Assembly (NCBI RefSeq): GCF_013778455.1
Contig: NZ_JACEHE010000020.1
Coordinates: 62,001 to 126,000, forward strand
From: Streptomyces himalayensis subsp. himalayensis
GTDB taxonomy: Bacteria > Actinomycetota > Actinomycetes > Streptomycetales > Streptomycetaceae
DNA length: 64,000 nucleotides
Direction: 5' to 3'
The notes under the pieces were generated by a model. It saw nothing but the letters and a program-made list of their open reading frames with translations, ran no database searches and was not told the DNA's origin. The position numbers were made by a program, and so were the translations under genes. Below are positions 53,665 through 61,981 of this stretch, in pieces. Every line of letters starts with the position of its first letter. Position 1 is the first letter of the stretch.

Positions 53665-56559
53665 GTGACGCGCGGCCAAGCCGAAGCAAAAGGCGGTTTC
53701 GAATTGCCTGGCGCGTCAAGGCGCGATGCGCGGTTCACGGGCGGGGTGGGCAGTGGTGACAGAGCCACGGGCCACCCCCGCCGCCCCGGCTTCCAGGCCG
53801 AACGGTGTCGCTCCCAGCTGCTGGGCCGGCAGGCCGAGTGCGGGCAGCTCGACCGGCTGCTCGCGGCGGTTCGCGCAGGTGAGAGCCGGTCGCTGGTGGT
53901 GCGCGGTGAGGCGGGAGTGGGCAAGTCCGCGCTGCTGGAGCACCTGACGAAGACGGCTTCCGACTGCCGTGTGGTGGGCGCCGCGGGAGTGCAGTCGGAG
54001 ATGGAGCTGGCGTTCGCGGCGGTGCACCAGCTCTGCGTGCCGCTGCTGGACCGGCTGGACGACCTGCCCGAACCACAGCGTGACGCGCTCGGCACAGCAT
54101 TCGGCATGCGTGCCGGGCCGGCGCCGGACCCCTTTCTCGTCAGCCTGGCCGTGCTGAGCCTGCTGGCGGCGGCGGCCGAGGACCGTCCGCTGGTGTGCGT
54201 GATCGACGACGCCCAGTGGCTGGACCGTGCCTCGGTGCAGGTGCTGGCTTTCGTCGCGCGCCGCCTGTTCGCCGAGTCGGTGGCCTGCGTGTTCGCGGTC
54301 CGCGAGTCCGGCGAGGCGGACGCGGCGGACGGTCTGTCGGGGCTGCCGGTGATGGAGGTCGCGGGCCTGCGTGACGACGACGCGCACGCGCTGCTGAGCA
54401 CGGTGGTCCTGGGCCAGATGGACGATCAGGTACGCGATCAGATCATCACCGAGGCTCGCGGCAACCCTCTGGCGTTGCTGGAACTGCCGCGCGACCTGCC
54501 TTCTCTCAAGCTTGCGGGCGGGTTCGTGGCCCCGGCCGCGCGCACGCTATCGGGCCGTATCGAAAAGAGCTTCCAGCGGCGGCTGGAGCGCCTGCCCGCC
54601 GACACCCGGCAGCTGTTGCTGCTGGCGGCCGCCGAGCCGCTCGGCGACCCGGTGCTGCTGTGGCGTGCGGCCGATCTGCTCGAGGACGGCGTCGGCATCG
54701 CGGCGGCCGACGCCGCCGAAGACATGATCGACGTCGGGGACCGGGTGCGCTTCCGGCATCCGCTGGTGCGTTCGGCGGTCTACCGGGCCGCGTCGCCGGA
54801 GCAGCGCAGGAGCGTCCATCATGCCCTGGCGGAGGCGACCGACATCGAGGCCGATCCGGACCGGCACGCCTGGCACCGCGCGCACGGCACCGCGCAGCCC
54901 GACGAGTGGACCGCCGCCGAACTCGAACACTCTGCCGCGCGCGCCCAGGCGCGCGGCGGCCTGGCCGCAGCGGCCGCTTTCCTGGAGCGGGCGGCCGCGC
55001 TCACCCCCGACCCCGGGCGCCGGGCCGAGCGCGCGCTGGCCGCCGCTCAGGCGACGCACCAGGCCGGGGCACCGGATAACGCACTGAAGCTGCTGTCCAT
55101 CGCCGCGGCGGGCCCGGTCGATGACCGGCGGCGCGGCCGGATCGAATTGCTGCGCGCCCAGATCGCTTTCTCCATGGACCGTGGCAGGGACTCTTTTGCG
55201 CTGCTACTCAAGGCCGCCCGCCGGCTTCAGCCGTATGACCCGCCGCTCGCTCGTGAGACGTACCTGGAAGCGATCAACGCGGCGCTGTTCGCCGGTCCGC
55301 TGGCCGACAACGGCCAACTCAAAGTGGCCAAGGCTGCCCTGTCTGCGCCGGGAACGACGGGGGCTCCCCGTCCCGCCGATCTGCTGCTCGACGGCCTGAC
55401 TACGTTGATCAGCGACGGATACGGCGCCGGAGTACCGAGCCTGCAGCCGGCACTGAGTGCCTTCACAGATCCGGACCTTTCCCCGGAGCAGGGACTGCGC
55501 TGGCTCTGGCTCGCTGGTACCACGGCCGCGACCGTGTGGGACTACGAGACCTGGGACGTCCTCGCGACCCGGCACATCCAGCTTGTCAGGGAAAGCGGTG
55601 ACGCCGCCATGCTGCCCTTCGCGCTGACTGCACTCGTCGCCGTGAACATGATCGCAGGCGAACTGGGCAGGGCTGCTTCGCTTCTGGAAGAGGTGAAGAC
55701 GGTCTGCGAGGCGATCGGGATCGCCTACCCCGTTCACGGGTTCCTGCTGACCGCGGCCGGGCAAGGCCGCCAAACCGACCATGACGAGATGATGGGCACG
55801 GTCGTCGCGGAGGCGACCCGCCGGGGCGAGGGCAGCGCGTTGATCGTCAGCGGATGGACCACAGCGCTGCTGTGCAACAGCCGTGGCCGCTACGAGGACG
55901 CGCTGGTCGCCGCACGCCAGACAACCGACCACCCGCAGCGGGAAACCAGCGCCGCGCTGGGCTGGGCGCTGGTGGAGGAGGTCGAGGCGGCCGCCCGCAG
56001 TGGCGCGCTCGATCGGGCCGCCGACGCCTTCCGGCGGCTCAGCGAACGCACCGGCCCCAGCGGCACGAGCTGGGCACTGGGCGTCCAGGCGCGTTCACGG
56101 GCCCTCATCAGCAGCGGCGCGGACGCCGAGGACCATTACCGTGAGGCGATCGACCGGCTTGGCCCGACCCGCATCCGTGGCGAGCTGGCCCGCGCCCACC
56201 TGGTCTACGGCGAGTGGCTGCGCCGCGAGCGGCGCCGGTCCCAGGCACGTGAGCAGTTGCGCACCGCCCACGAGATGTTCACCGCCATGGGGATGGAGGC
56301 GTTCGCCGACCGGGCGGCGCGCGAGCTGCGGGCGACCGGCGAGACCGCTCGCAAACGGAGCGTCGAAACCACCGGCCAGCTCACGCCGCAGGAGAGCCAG
56401 ATCGCCAGGCTGGCCCGCGAGGGGCTGACCAACAAGGAGATCGCCGGCCGCCTGTACCTGAGCACCCGCACGGTCGAGTACCACCTGCACAAGGTCTTCG
56501 CCAAGCTGGGCATCACCTCACGCAACCAGCTGGGACGTGACGCCTTCCGTGACCTGTGA
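53665..56559 (+). CDS. LAL-type LuxR-family transcriptional regulator
   Basis: A 964-residue large ATP-binding LuxR regulator. Walker A is VRGEAGVGKSALL (about residues 77-89), Walker B is VCVIDDAQWLDRAS, then come the helical NB-ARC-like part (RLERLPADTRQLLLLAAAEP), a long TPR-like middle region, and a C-terminal LuxR HTH (LTPQESQIARLAREGLTNKE, then TVEYHLHKVFAKLGI). Such proteins activate secondary-metabolism or catabolic genes in response to ligands. The start is uncertain: GTG 53665 overlaps a tiny upstream frame, and GTG 53746 would give a more usual N-terminus. A decayed relative lies 2 kb upstream. Confidence 0.9.
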   Translation: MTRGQAEAKGGFELPGASRRDARFTGGVGSGDRATGHPRRPGFQAERCRSQLLGRQAECGQLDRLLAAVRAGESRSLVVRGEAGVGKSALLEHLTKTASDCRVVGAAGVQSEMELAFAAVHQLCVPLLDRLDDLPEPQRDALGTAFGMRAGPAPDPFLVSLAVLSLLAAAAEDRPLVCVIDDAQWLDRASVQVLAFVARRLFAESVACVFAVRESGEADAADGLSGLPVMEVAGLRDDDAHALLSTVVLGQMDDQVRDQIITEARGNPLALLELPRDLPSLKLAGGFVAPAARTLSGRIEKSFQRRLERLPADTRQLLLLAAAEPLGDPVLLWRAADLLEDGVGIAAADAAEDMIDVGDRVRFRHPLVRSAVYRAASPEQRRSVHHALAEATDIEADPDRHAWHRAHGTAQPDEWTAAELEHSAARAQARGGLAAAAAFLERAAALTPDPGRRAERALAAAQATHQAGAPDNALKLLSIAAAGPVDDRRRGRIELLRAQIAFSMDRGRDSFALLLKAARRLQPYDPPLARETYLEAINAALFAGPLADNGQLKVAKAALSAPGTTGAPRPADLLLDGLTTLISDGYGAGVPSLQPALSAFTDPDLSPEQGLRWLWLAGTTAATVWDYETWDVLATRHIQLVRESGDAAMLPFALTALVAVNMIAGELGRAASLLEEVKTVCEAIGIAYPVHGFLLTAAGQGRQTDHDEMMGTVVAEATRRGEGSALIVSGWTTALLCNSRGRYEDALVAARQTTDHPQRETSAALGWALVEEVEAAARSGALDRAADAFRRLSERTGPSGTSWALGVQARSRALISSGADAEDHYREAIDRLGPTRIRGELARAHLVYGEWLRRERRRSQAREQLRTAHEMFTAMGMEAFADRAARELRATGETARKRSVETTGQLTPQESQIARLAREGLTNKEIAGRLYLSTRTVEYHLHKVFAKLGITSRNQLGRDAFRDL

Positions 56560-56617
56560 CCACAGCGACGGTGTCGATCCGGCGCCGGTCCGCGTAACAC
56601 TGTGGAGCTCATGTTGC

Positions 56618-56687
56618 GGACACCACGGATGCGAGTGCGCACGGGCCACAGGACCCTGTGATGCATGCCGTACGCACTCGCATCGCC
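56618..56687 (-). repeat. Dispersed imperfect palindromic repeat, copy 3
   Basis: GATGCGAGTGCG (56628-56639) and CGCACTCGCATC (56673-56684) form perfect 12-base outer arms, with CACAGG and CCTGTG inner arms at 56647-56660. It lies between convergent genes (LAL regulator and SDR), so a terminator role is possible here, but copies 1 and 2 do not lie after genes. Confidence 0.6.
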
Positions 56688-56751
56688 CCCCTATCCAGAC
56701 AGGCCGATCATCGCCGTGGCCGGTAACCTCTCGGCACCGAAGCGGCGGACA

Positions 56752-57555
56752 CTAGACCGTGTGGGTCCAGGCCGCCGCCTGGCTCTCCTTGAGCATGTCC
56801 TCCACGGCCTTCGGCACCACGTTGCGGAACTTGCCGCTGTCGTTCGACGCGACTTCGATCATCGCGTCGATCATCTCCTGCGGGTCGAGCCGCCCCTCGG
56901 GGACGCCGATGAGCGCATCGAAGCCGGCCTGCACGTCGGCCCGCTTGTTGAAGTTGCGGCTGTCGTCCAGCCACCGGAACGCCGTCTCGGTCATCGTCTC
57001 GTTGAACCCGGTCAGGTACGCGCCCGGGTTCACCGTCTGGATCTTGATGTTGAACGGCCGCAGCTCGCCTTCGAGGGCCTCGGCGAGGGCCTCCAGCGCG
57101 TGCTTGGTCGACACGTACGGGCCGAAGCCGGCCGGGGTGAACAGCCCGCCCATCGAGGAGGTGAAGACCACCTTGCCCGGCCGGCCCTCGTCGATCCACT
57201 TGCGGGCGAACTTCTGGGCCAGCGACAGCGGCGCGAACACGTTGGTCTCGAAGTTGCGGCGCAGCAGCTCGACCGGGATCTCGCTCACCGGCCCGGCCTC
57301 GCCGATGCCGGCGTTGCTGAACAGCACGTCGATGTCGAACTTCAGCGCCGCCTCGACGTCGTAGGGGTCGAGGACGTCCAGCTTCTGGACCCGCAGGTTG
57401 TCCAGGCCCAGCTCGGCGGCCTTGTTCCGCAGGGCGGTCACCTGCGGATAGATCTGCGTGGTCGCGATGACGTCATGACCGGCCTGGGCCAGGCCGATGG
57501 CCACCCCCTCGCCGAACCCCGAACCCGCACCCGTGATCAAAATGCGCTTGCTCAT
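56752..57555 (-). CDS. Short-chain dehydrogenase/reductase of the intact cassette
   Basis: A 267-residue SDR with ITGAGSGFGEGVAIGLA (cofactor), LFSNAGIGEAG, FTSSMGGL and the catalytic YVSTKHALE. The C-terminus is MLKESQAAAWTHTV, which is also found as a scrap at 49061-49117. It lies 38 bases after the HbpS-like gene on the same strand, so the two are probably cotranscribed from the promoter shared with the divergent XRE regulator. The likely role is reduction or oxidation of a small alcohol or ketone; substrate unknown. Confidence 0.9.
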   Translation of the reverse strand: MSKRILITGAGSGFGEGVAIGLAQAGHDVIATTQIYPQVTALRNKAAELGLDNLRVQKLDVLDPYDVEAALKFDIDVLFSNAGIGEAGPVSEIPVELLRRNFETNVFAPLSLAQKFARKWIDEGRPGKVVFTSSMGGLFTPAGFGPYVSTKHALEALAEALEGELRPFNIKIQTVNPGAYLTGFNETMTETAFRWLDDSRNFNKRADVQAGFDALIGVPEGRLDPQEMIDAMIEVASNDSGKFRNVVPKAVEDMLKESQAAAWTHTV

Positions 57556-57593
57556 CTTCGTGTTTCCTTCTTTCAGTTTCTTTGGTGCCTGAC

Positions 57594-58013
57594 TCAGACC
57601 GCGACCGCGACCGTGGCGAGCGCGGCGGCCGCTGCTTGTGCGATCGCGTCGTCCTGGTCCACCGACCCTCCGGACACGCCGACCGCTCCGACGACCTCAC
57701 CTCCCATGACCAATGGCCGTCCGCCGGCGAACACCACCAGGCCGCCGTTGCTGTTCTCCAGGCCGAACGACGTGCCGCCCGGCTTGCAGAACTCGAACAG
57801 CGCCTCGGAGTTCATCTGGAACAGCGCCGACGTGCGGGCCTTGCCCATCGCCACGTCGATGGAGCCCAGCAGGGCTCCGTCCATGCGCACGAAGGCCTTC
57901 AGATTGGCCCCCGTGTCCAGGACGGCGATGTTGACCGGGACCGATATCTCGGTTGCCTTGGCGACACCGGCGGCTAGCGTCCGCTCGGCCTCGCCCAATG
58001 AGAGAACTGTCAT
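57594..58013 (-). CDS. GlcG/HbpS-family heme-binding-type protein
   Basis: A 139-residue single-domain protein of the GlcG/HbpS family: LSLGEAERTLAAGVAKATEI, PVNIAVLDTGANLKAFVRMD, FGLENSNGGLVVFAGGRPLV and GAVGVSGGSVDQDDAIAQAA. HbpS of Streptomyces binds heme and works with a two-component sensor, but this copy has no signal peptide and no sensor kinase nearby, so a cytoplasmic role with the SDR is more likely. It is divergent from the XRE regulator. Three damaged copies occur at 42407, 48782 and 59769. Confidence 0.88.
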   Translation of the reverse strand: MTVLSLGEAERTLAAGVAKATEISVPVNIAVLDTGANLKAFVRMDGALLGSIDVAMGKARTSALFQMNSEALFEFCKPGGTSFGLENSNGGLVVFAGGRPLVMGGEVVGAVGVSGGSVDQDDAIAQAAAAALATVAVAV

Positions 58014-58075
58014 GCCTGAAGTTCACGGCACGGCGTTCATGCGTGGAAGGGGAGCGTTCGTCCCTCCGACGGCCG

Positions 58076-58101
58076 CCACCCTAGGCAGGCCAGTACCCCC
58101 C
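58076..58101. promoter_or_regulatory. Conserved intergenic motif, intact cassette
   Basis: On the minus strand this reads GGGGGGTACTGGC then CTGCCTAGGGTGG, 23 bases from the XRE start at 58125. The two decayed cassettes keep the same block and spacing. It is the best operator candidate in the window. Confidence 0.65.
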
Positions 58102-58124
58102 CTCGCCGCCGGACGGTGGGCCCG

Positions 58125-59033
58125 ATGAAGCGCAACACGACCCTCCGGGATTTCCTGCGTTCACGCCGTGCCCGGGTGACACCCCAGGAAGCGGGCGTAC
58201 CGCCCGGCTGCGGACTGCGCCGCGTGCCAGGCCTCCGCCGAGAAGAGGTCGCCCACCTCGCCGGCATCAGCGTGGACTACTACGTCCGCTTCGAGCAGGG
58301 CCGATGCCCCAACGTCTCGGACGCCCTACTGGACTCGGTCGCCAGGATTCTGCGCCTGACCCCCACCGAGCGCCTTTACCTGTACGACATCGCCCGGGCG
58401 CCGTACACCCGCGCACTCGCGCCTGCCGGCGCCCAGCAGATCAGCAACGGCGTGCGGCTGCTGCTCGACAACCTCTCCACCCCGGCGTTCGTACTCGGCC
58501 GGCTGCTCGACCTCCTCGCCATCAACCAACCCGCCCGCGTCCTGCACCCCGGCCTGGAAACCCACGGAAACTACCTGCGCTGGCTGATGCTCGACACCGC
58601 GAGCCGCACACTGTGCGCGGACTGGGACCTCGCAGCACGCGAGGCGATCGCCATGCTGCGCCTCAACGCGGCCCCCTACCCGCACGACCCGACCTTCGCC
58701 ACGCTGATCGACGAGCTCGCCAGGGCGAACGCGGAGTTCCGCCGTCTCTGGGACACCCACGACGTCGACGTCTGCAAAAACGGCAATCGCCGCTACCGCC
58801 ATCCCATGGCCGGCGAGATCATGCTCCACAGCGAACGCCTCGACATCATGAACGCGCCTGACCAGGCGCTCTTCACCTACAGCGTCATCCCAGGCTCATC
58901 ATCGGACGCCGCCCTCCGCAAGCTCGCCCCCACCACCAACCCGGCCAGCGCCACGCAGACCGTAAGAACAACGGCCCCCGCCATCCCCGGGTCTGTGCGG
59001 TCTTCGGTGCAACTTTCAATGCCCCGCGGGTAA
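58125..59033 (+). CDS. XRE-family regulator with MmyB-like domain (intact cassette)
   Basis: A 302-residue regulator: N-terminal XRE HTH (LRREEVAHLAGISVDYYVRF, EQGRCPNVSDALL), then the MmyB-like ligand domain (PAFVLGRLLDLLAINQPARV; MLDTASRTLCADWDLAAREA). I chose ATG 58125 over GTG 58116 because both decayed copies keep an ATG at this position (MRHNT, MRRST). The last 30 residues are atypical and may be a frayed end. It is divergent from HbpS-SDR and is presumably their regulator, as MmyB-type regulators often are for neighbouring SDR genes. Confidence 0.9.
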   Translation: MKRNTTLRDFLRSRRARVTPQEAGVPPGCGLRRVPGLRREEVAHLAGISVDYYVRFEQGRCPNVSDALLDSVARILRLTPTERLYLYDIARAPYTRALAPAGAQQISNGVRLLLDNLSTPAFVLGRLLDLLAINQPARVLHPGLETHGNYLRWLMLDTASRTLCADWDLAAREAIAMLRLNAAPYPHDPTFATLIDELARANAEFRRLWDTHDVDVCKNGNRRYRHPMAGEIMLHSERLDIMNAPDQALFTYSVIPGSSSDAALRKLAPTTNPASATQTVRTTAPAIPGSVRSSVQLSMPRG

Positions 59034-59049
59034 GGCCCTGACCTGCCTG

Positions 59050-59656
59050 TCAATTGGCGAGGAGGTCCAGTAGCCGACCGAGGACGAACGCCGGGGTGGA
59101 GAAGTTCTCGAGCAGCAGGCGCAATCCGTCGCTTAAGTCGCTGGTCGTCGGCAGGCGTGGGAGCTTTTGTGGCTGGCTTCTGGGCAATCTCGTACAAGTA
59201 AAGGCGCTCGAACGGGGTGAGGTGCACAATCCTGGCGCCCGCGTACAACAACGCGTTCGGTCGCGCCCGGCGAAGTGGTGTAGGCGTGCGGAGTTTGCAA
59301 CTCCGCAGGTCGCAGCCGCGACAAGCACGACACCTCGGCGATGCGCGCCGCCGACCGCGGGGAGCGGCGCGGGGACCGCCGTGCGGTGTCGGCGATCGTC
59401 GGCCGCGCGCAGGCCAGCCGGACCCCGACCGTCCGGATCGCTACACCACGCGGCGGGGACGCCACCACGCGTACGACACGTTGGGGCAACGGCCCTGCTC
59501 GAAGCGGACGTAGATGCCGGCGAGGTCGGCCACCTCTTCCCGCCGAAGGCCGGGCACACGGCGTGATCCAGGTCCGAGCGGCAGACCCACCTCCTGGGGT
59601 GTCACCCGGGCACGGCGTGAGCACAGGAAATCCCGGAGCATCGTGCTGCGCCTCAT
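59050..59656 (-). pseudogene. XRE/MmyB regulator remnant (copy C)
   Basis: From ATG 59656: MRRSTMLRDFLCSRRARVTP, LRREEVADLAGI, then YVRFEQGRCPNVSYA with a short deletion before YVRF. About 200 bases of unrelated DNA follow, including a perfect 9-base hairpin, before the family resumes at ARIVHLTPFERLYLYEIAQK and GLRLLLENFSTPAFVLGRLL, ending in a stop after DLLAN. The C-terminal half is missing. Confidence 0.85.
59287..59307 (+). repeat. Perfect hairpin inside the DNA interrupting XRE copy C
   Basis: TGCGGAGTT and AACTCCGCA flank a TGC loop. It lies within the roughly 200 bases that interrupt the XRE remnant and may be part of a small inserted element. Confidence 0.5.
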
Positions 59657-59680
59657 CGGGGTCTGCCCTGCGGCAGCGAA

Positions 59681-59706
59681 GGGGGGTACTGGCGTACCCA
59701 GGGTGG
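59681..59706. promoter_or_regulatory. Conserved intergenic motif, cassette copy C
   Basis: GGGGGGTACTGGC followed by GTACCCAGGGTGG, 24 bases from the XRE remnant start. In this copy GGTAC-TGGC-GTACC is a perfect palindrome. Confidence 0.6.
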
Positions 59707-59768
59707 TGCCCGTCCCATGGACAAACGCCGCCCTACTGCGGCTGACCGCCATGTCGTCACATACAGGC

Positions 59769-59830
59769 ATGCCAACTCTCTCGTGGGCGAGGCCGAGCAG
59801 GAGCTATCCGCAGGCGTCGCCAGGGACTCG
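59769..59830 (+). pseudogene. GlcG/HbpS-family remnant (copy C)
   Basis: The DNA from ATG 59769 is almost the same as copy B at 48782, but one T is lost after the seventh codon region, so the protein leaves frame at once; the rest of the family (GEAEQELSAGVAR) is readable in the next frame before similarity ends at about 59830. Confidence 0.85.
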
Positions 59831-60133
59831 GTGCATCGGGCTGAACGGTCGTCGATCACCGGGATGACTGCCTCGCGCGGTTCCAGTGGGCGCAGGCATC
59901 CATCAGATGACTCGCCCCGCACCAGCACTGCGCAATGCACAGAAGAAACGTCTTGGCGAAGCCTTGGCCGAGCGGAGAAACCCGGCGCGCGACGGGGCGG
60001 ACCCGGAGCCGACGATACCAACGGGACGGGTGACAGAGGGGGCTTTACGTATCCGGTCAGGTGACGGATGTCCCAAGGGATGATCCACGCCATGGTCGCT
60101 GCAGCTACCGCATTCAGGAAAGGGAGGGGCGCC
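59831..60133. other. Gene-free stretch before the SsgA-like gene
   Basis: No gene. A CCCGGCGCGCGACGGGGCGG block near 59980 is also found after the copy B cassette (about 49130). From about 60040 it carries the leader shared with the membrane protein at 62178. Confidence 0.5.
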
Positions 60134-60589
60134 ATGCCCGACAAACAACCGGAGATTTCGGCTGACCAACTCGCCGTCGATCACATCAGCTCACTGCCCA
60201 TGCATATCCACCGCATCCTGTGGTCGTCGATCCGTCTCCCGATGCGCGCCGCGTTCCATTACGACCCAGACGATCCCCTGACGGTGTCCGTCTGTCTACA
60301 CCCTCCGGAGAGCCCTGCCGTGACCTGGGTCATCTCCCGTGATCTGCTCTATGAGGGCACGCAGGGGCCCACCGGCATAGGTGACGTGAGGCTGTGGCCC
60401 TCACTGACTTACGCCCGGTCCGTGGTGTACATGCGGCTTGAATCGCATGGCATGGCAGCGCTGTTCGAGGTGAACCTGCCGAAGCTGGAGGGCTGGCTGC
60501 TGAGCACCTTCGACCTTGTGCCACCCGGTACGGAACTGGACAGGACCAACTGGGACCTGTTGGTGGAGCGCCTGCTCGACGATGCCTGA
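60134..60589 (+). CDS. SsgA-family sporulation/cell division protein
   Basis: A 151-residue SsgA-like protein, a family found only in morphologically complex actinomycetes where members control septum placement and spore maturation. Recognisable features are LPMRAAFHYDPDDPLTVSVC, VTWVISRDLLYEGTQGPTGI, GDVRLWPSL and SSHG-like ESHGMAALFEVNLPKLEGWL. The ATG has GGGAGGGG upstream and gives MPDKQPEIS. The upstream leader and the first five codons are nearly the same as those of the unrelated membrane protein at 62178. Confidence 0.92.
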   Translation: MPDKQPEISADQLAVDHISSLPMHIHRILWSSIRLPMRAAFHYDPDDPLTVSVCLHPPESPAVTWVISRDLLYEGTQGPTGIGDVRLWPSLTYARSVVYMRLESHGMAALFEVNLPKLEGWLLSTFDLVPPGTELDRTNWDLLVERLLDDA

Positions 60590-60663
60590 GCGCCCCCTCG
60601 GACGAGCGCTGCTGACCCACCCCGGGGACGAGAGCAGAGCACCTATCGGATTTGGAGCACGAC

Positions 60664-61524
60664 ATGACGACATTGACCGCCGCCGCATCGGGATCGTTCA
60701 CGATCGGCGCCGACCTGACGGTGAACCGCCTGGGGTTCGGCTCGATGCGGCTCACCGGCAAGGGTGTCTGGGGCGACCCGAAGGACGCGGACGAGGCGGT
60801 GCGTGTGCTGCGGCGCGCCGTCGAGCTGGGCGTGGGCTTCATCGACACGGCCGACAGCTATGGACCGTTCGTGGCCGAGCAGCTCATCAAGAAGGCGCTG
60901 CACCCGTACCGGGACGACCTCGTCATCGCCACGAAGGCGGGACTGACCCGGCAGGGCCCGGACCTGTGGACCCCGCTCGGCCGCCCCGAGTACCTGCGTC
61001 AGCAGGCCGAGCTGAGCATGCGGCACCTGGGTGTGGAGCGCATCGATCTGTTCCAGCTGCACCGCATCGACCGTACGGTGGCGCTCGAGGACCAGGTGGG
61101 CGAGCTGAAGAAGCTGCAGGACGAGGGCAAGATCCGCCACATCGGACTGTCCGAGGTCAGCGTCGCCGACGTCCGAGCGGCGCAGAAGGTGGCGCCGATC
61201 GCGACCGTGCAGAACCTGTACAACGTGGCCAACCGCTCGGCGGAGGAGCTCCTCGACTACTCGACAGCCAACGGCATCGGGTTCATCCCGTGGTACCCGC
61301 TCGCGACCGGCGCCCTCGCGGCGCACGGCGGACCCCTGGCAGAGATCGCCGAGCGCACCGGGCACACCCCCGGCCAGCTCGCCCTCGCCTGGCTGTTGAA
61401 GCGCTCGCCCGTCATGCTGCCGATCCCCGGCACCTCATCAATCGCGCACCTGGAGGACAACATCACGGCCGCATCCGTTCAACTGTCCGATGAGGACTTC
61501 GAGGCGCTCGCCGCCGCGGTCTGA
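60664..61524 (+). CDS. Aldo/keto reductase
   Basis: A 286-residue NADPH-dependent aldo/keto reductase. The catalytic tetrad is readable: Asp61 and Tyr66 in FIDTADSYGP, Lys91 in ATKAG and His133 in QLHRID. IPWYPLATGAL and IPGTSSIAHLEDNI form the C-terminal cofactor loops. It reduces aldehydes or ketones in the cytoplasm. It lies 74 bases after the SsgA-like gene and could be cotranscribed with it, though the functions do not suggest a link. Confidence 0.92.
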   Translation: MTTLTAAASGSFTIGADLTVNRLGFGSMRLTGKGVWGDPKDADEAVRVLRRAVELGVGFIDTADSYGPFVAEQLIKKALHPYRDDLVIATKAGLTRQGPDLWTPLGRPEYLRQQAELSMRHLGVERIDLFQLHRIDRTVALEDQVGELKKLQDEGKIRHIGLSEVSVADVRAAQKVAPIATVQNLYNVANRSAEELLDYSTANGIGFIPWYPLATGALAAHGGPLAEIAERTGHTPGQLALAWLLKRSPVMLPIPGTSSIAHLEDNITAASVQLSDEDFEALAAAV

Positions 61525-61648
61525 AGCTGTGACACCCGCTGTGACAATCACGGGCCGTTGCGCACAGCGGTGGCCGGCAAGGGGTTCGCTCTCCTGACGG
61601 CCGGAGATGCTCCGCCATCCGACATCCCGTGATCCCAACGGGGAGAAG

Positions 61649-61981
61649 ATGTCCGCACGTTCCTCATCACCGGCGTGAGCAGTGGCCTCGGCCGCGCGTG
61701 CGCCACCGCCGCCCTCGAGGCCGGCCACACCGTCGTCGGCACCGTCCGCAACCCGGACCAGGTCGCCGCCTTTCGAACAGCCCGCTGCGGGCCATGCCCA
61801 CGCCCGCCCACTCGACGTCACCGACACCGACACCGACAGCGTCGCGCCGACCGTTGCGGCGATCGAGCACGAGATAAGTCCCGACGTGCCCGTCAACAAC
61901 GCCGGCTACGGGGTGGAAGGCACCTTCGAGGAGACGCCGAACCCGTCGCCGATCGCCACGGCAGCTCGGGCCTGCCCCTGA
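61649..61981 (+). pseudogene. SDR N-terminal remnant
   Basis: The family start TFLITGVSSGLGRACATAAL is readable, but the ATG at 61649 is out of frame with it, apparently through loss of one C. A second frameshift near 61778 moves the frame to PLDVTDTDTDSV and VNNAGYGVEGTFEET, after which it is truncated. The catalytic YxxxK half is missing. Confidence 0.85.

Noticed and set aside
57594..58013. HbpS-like gene considered as part of a SenS/SenR-type heme-sensing system
   Set aside because: No signal peptide, sensor kinase or response regulator is present next to it.
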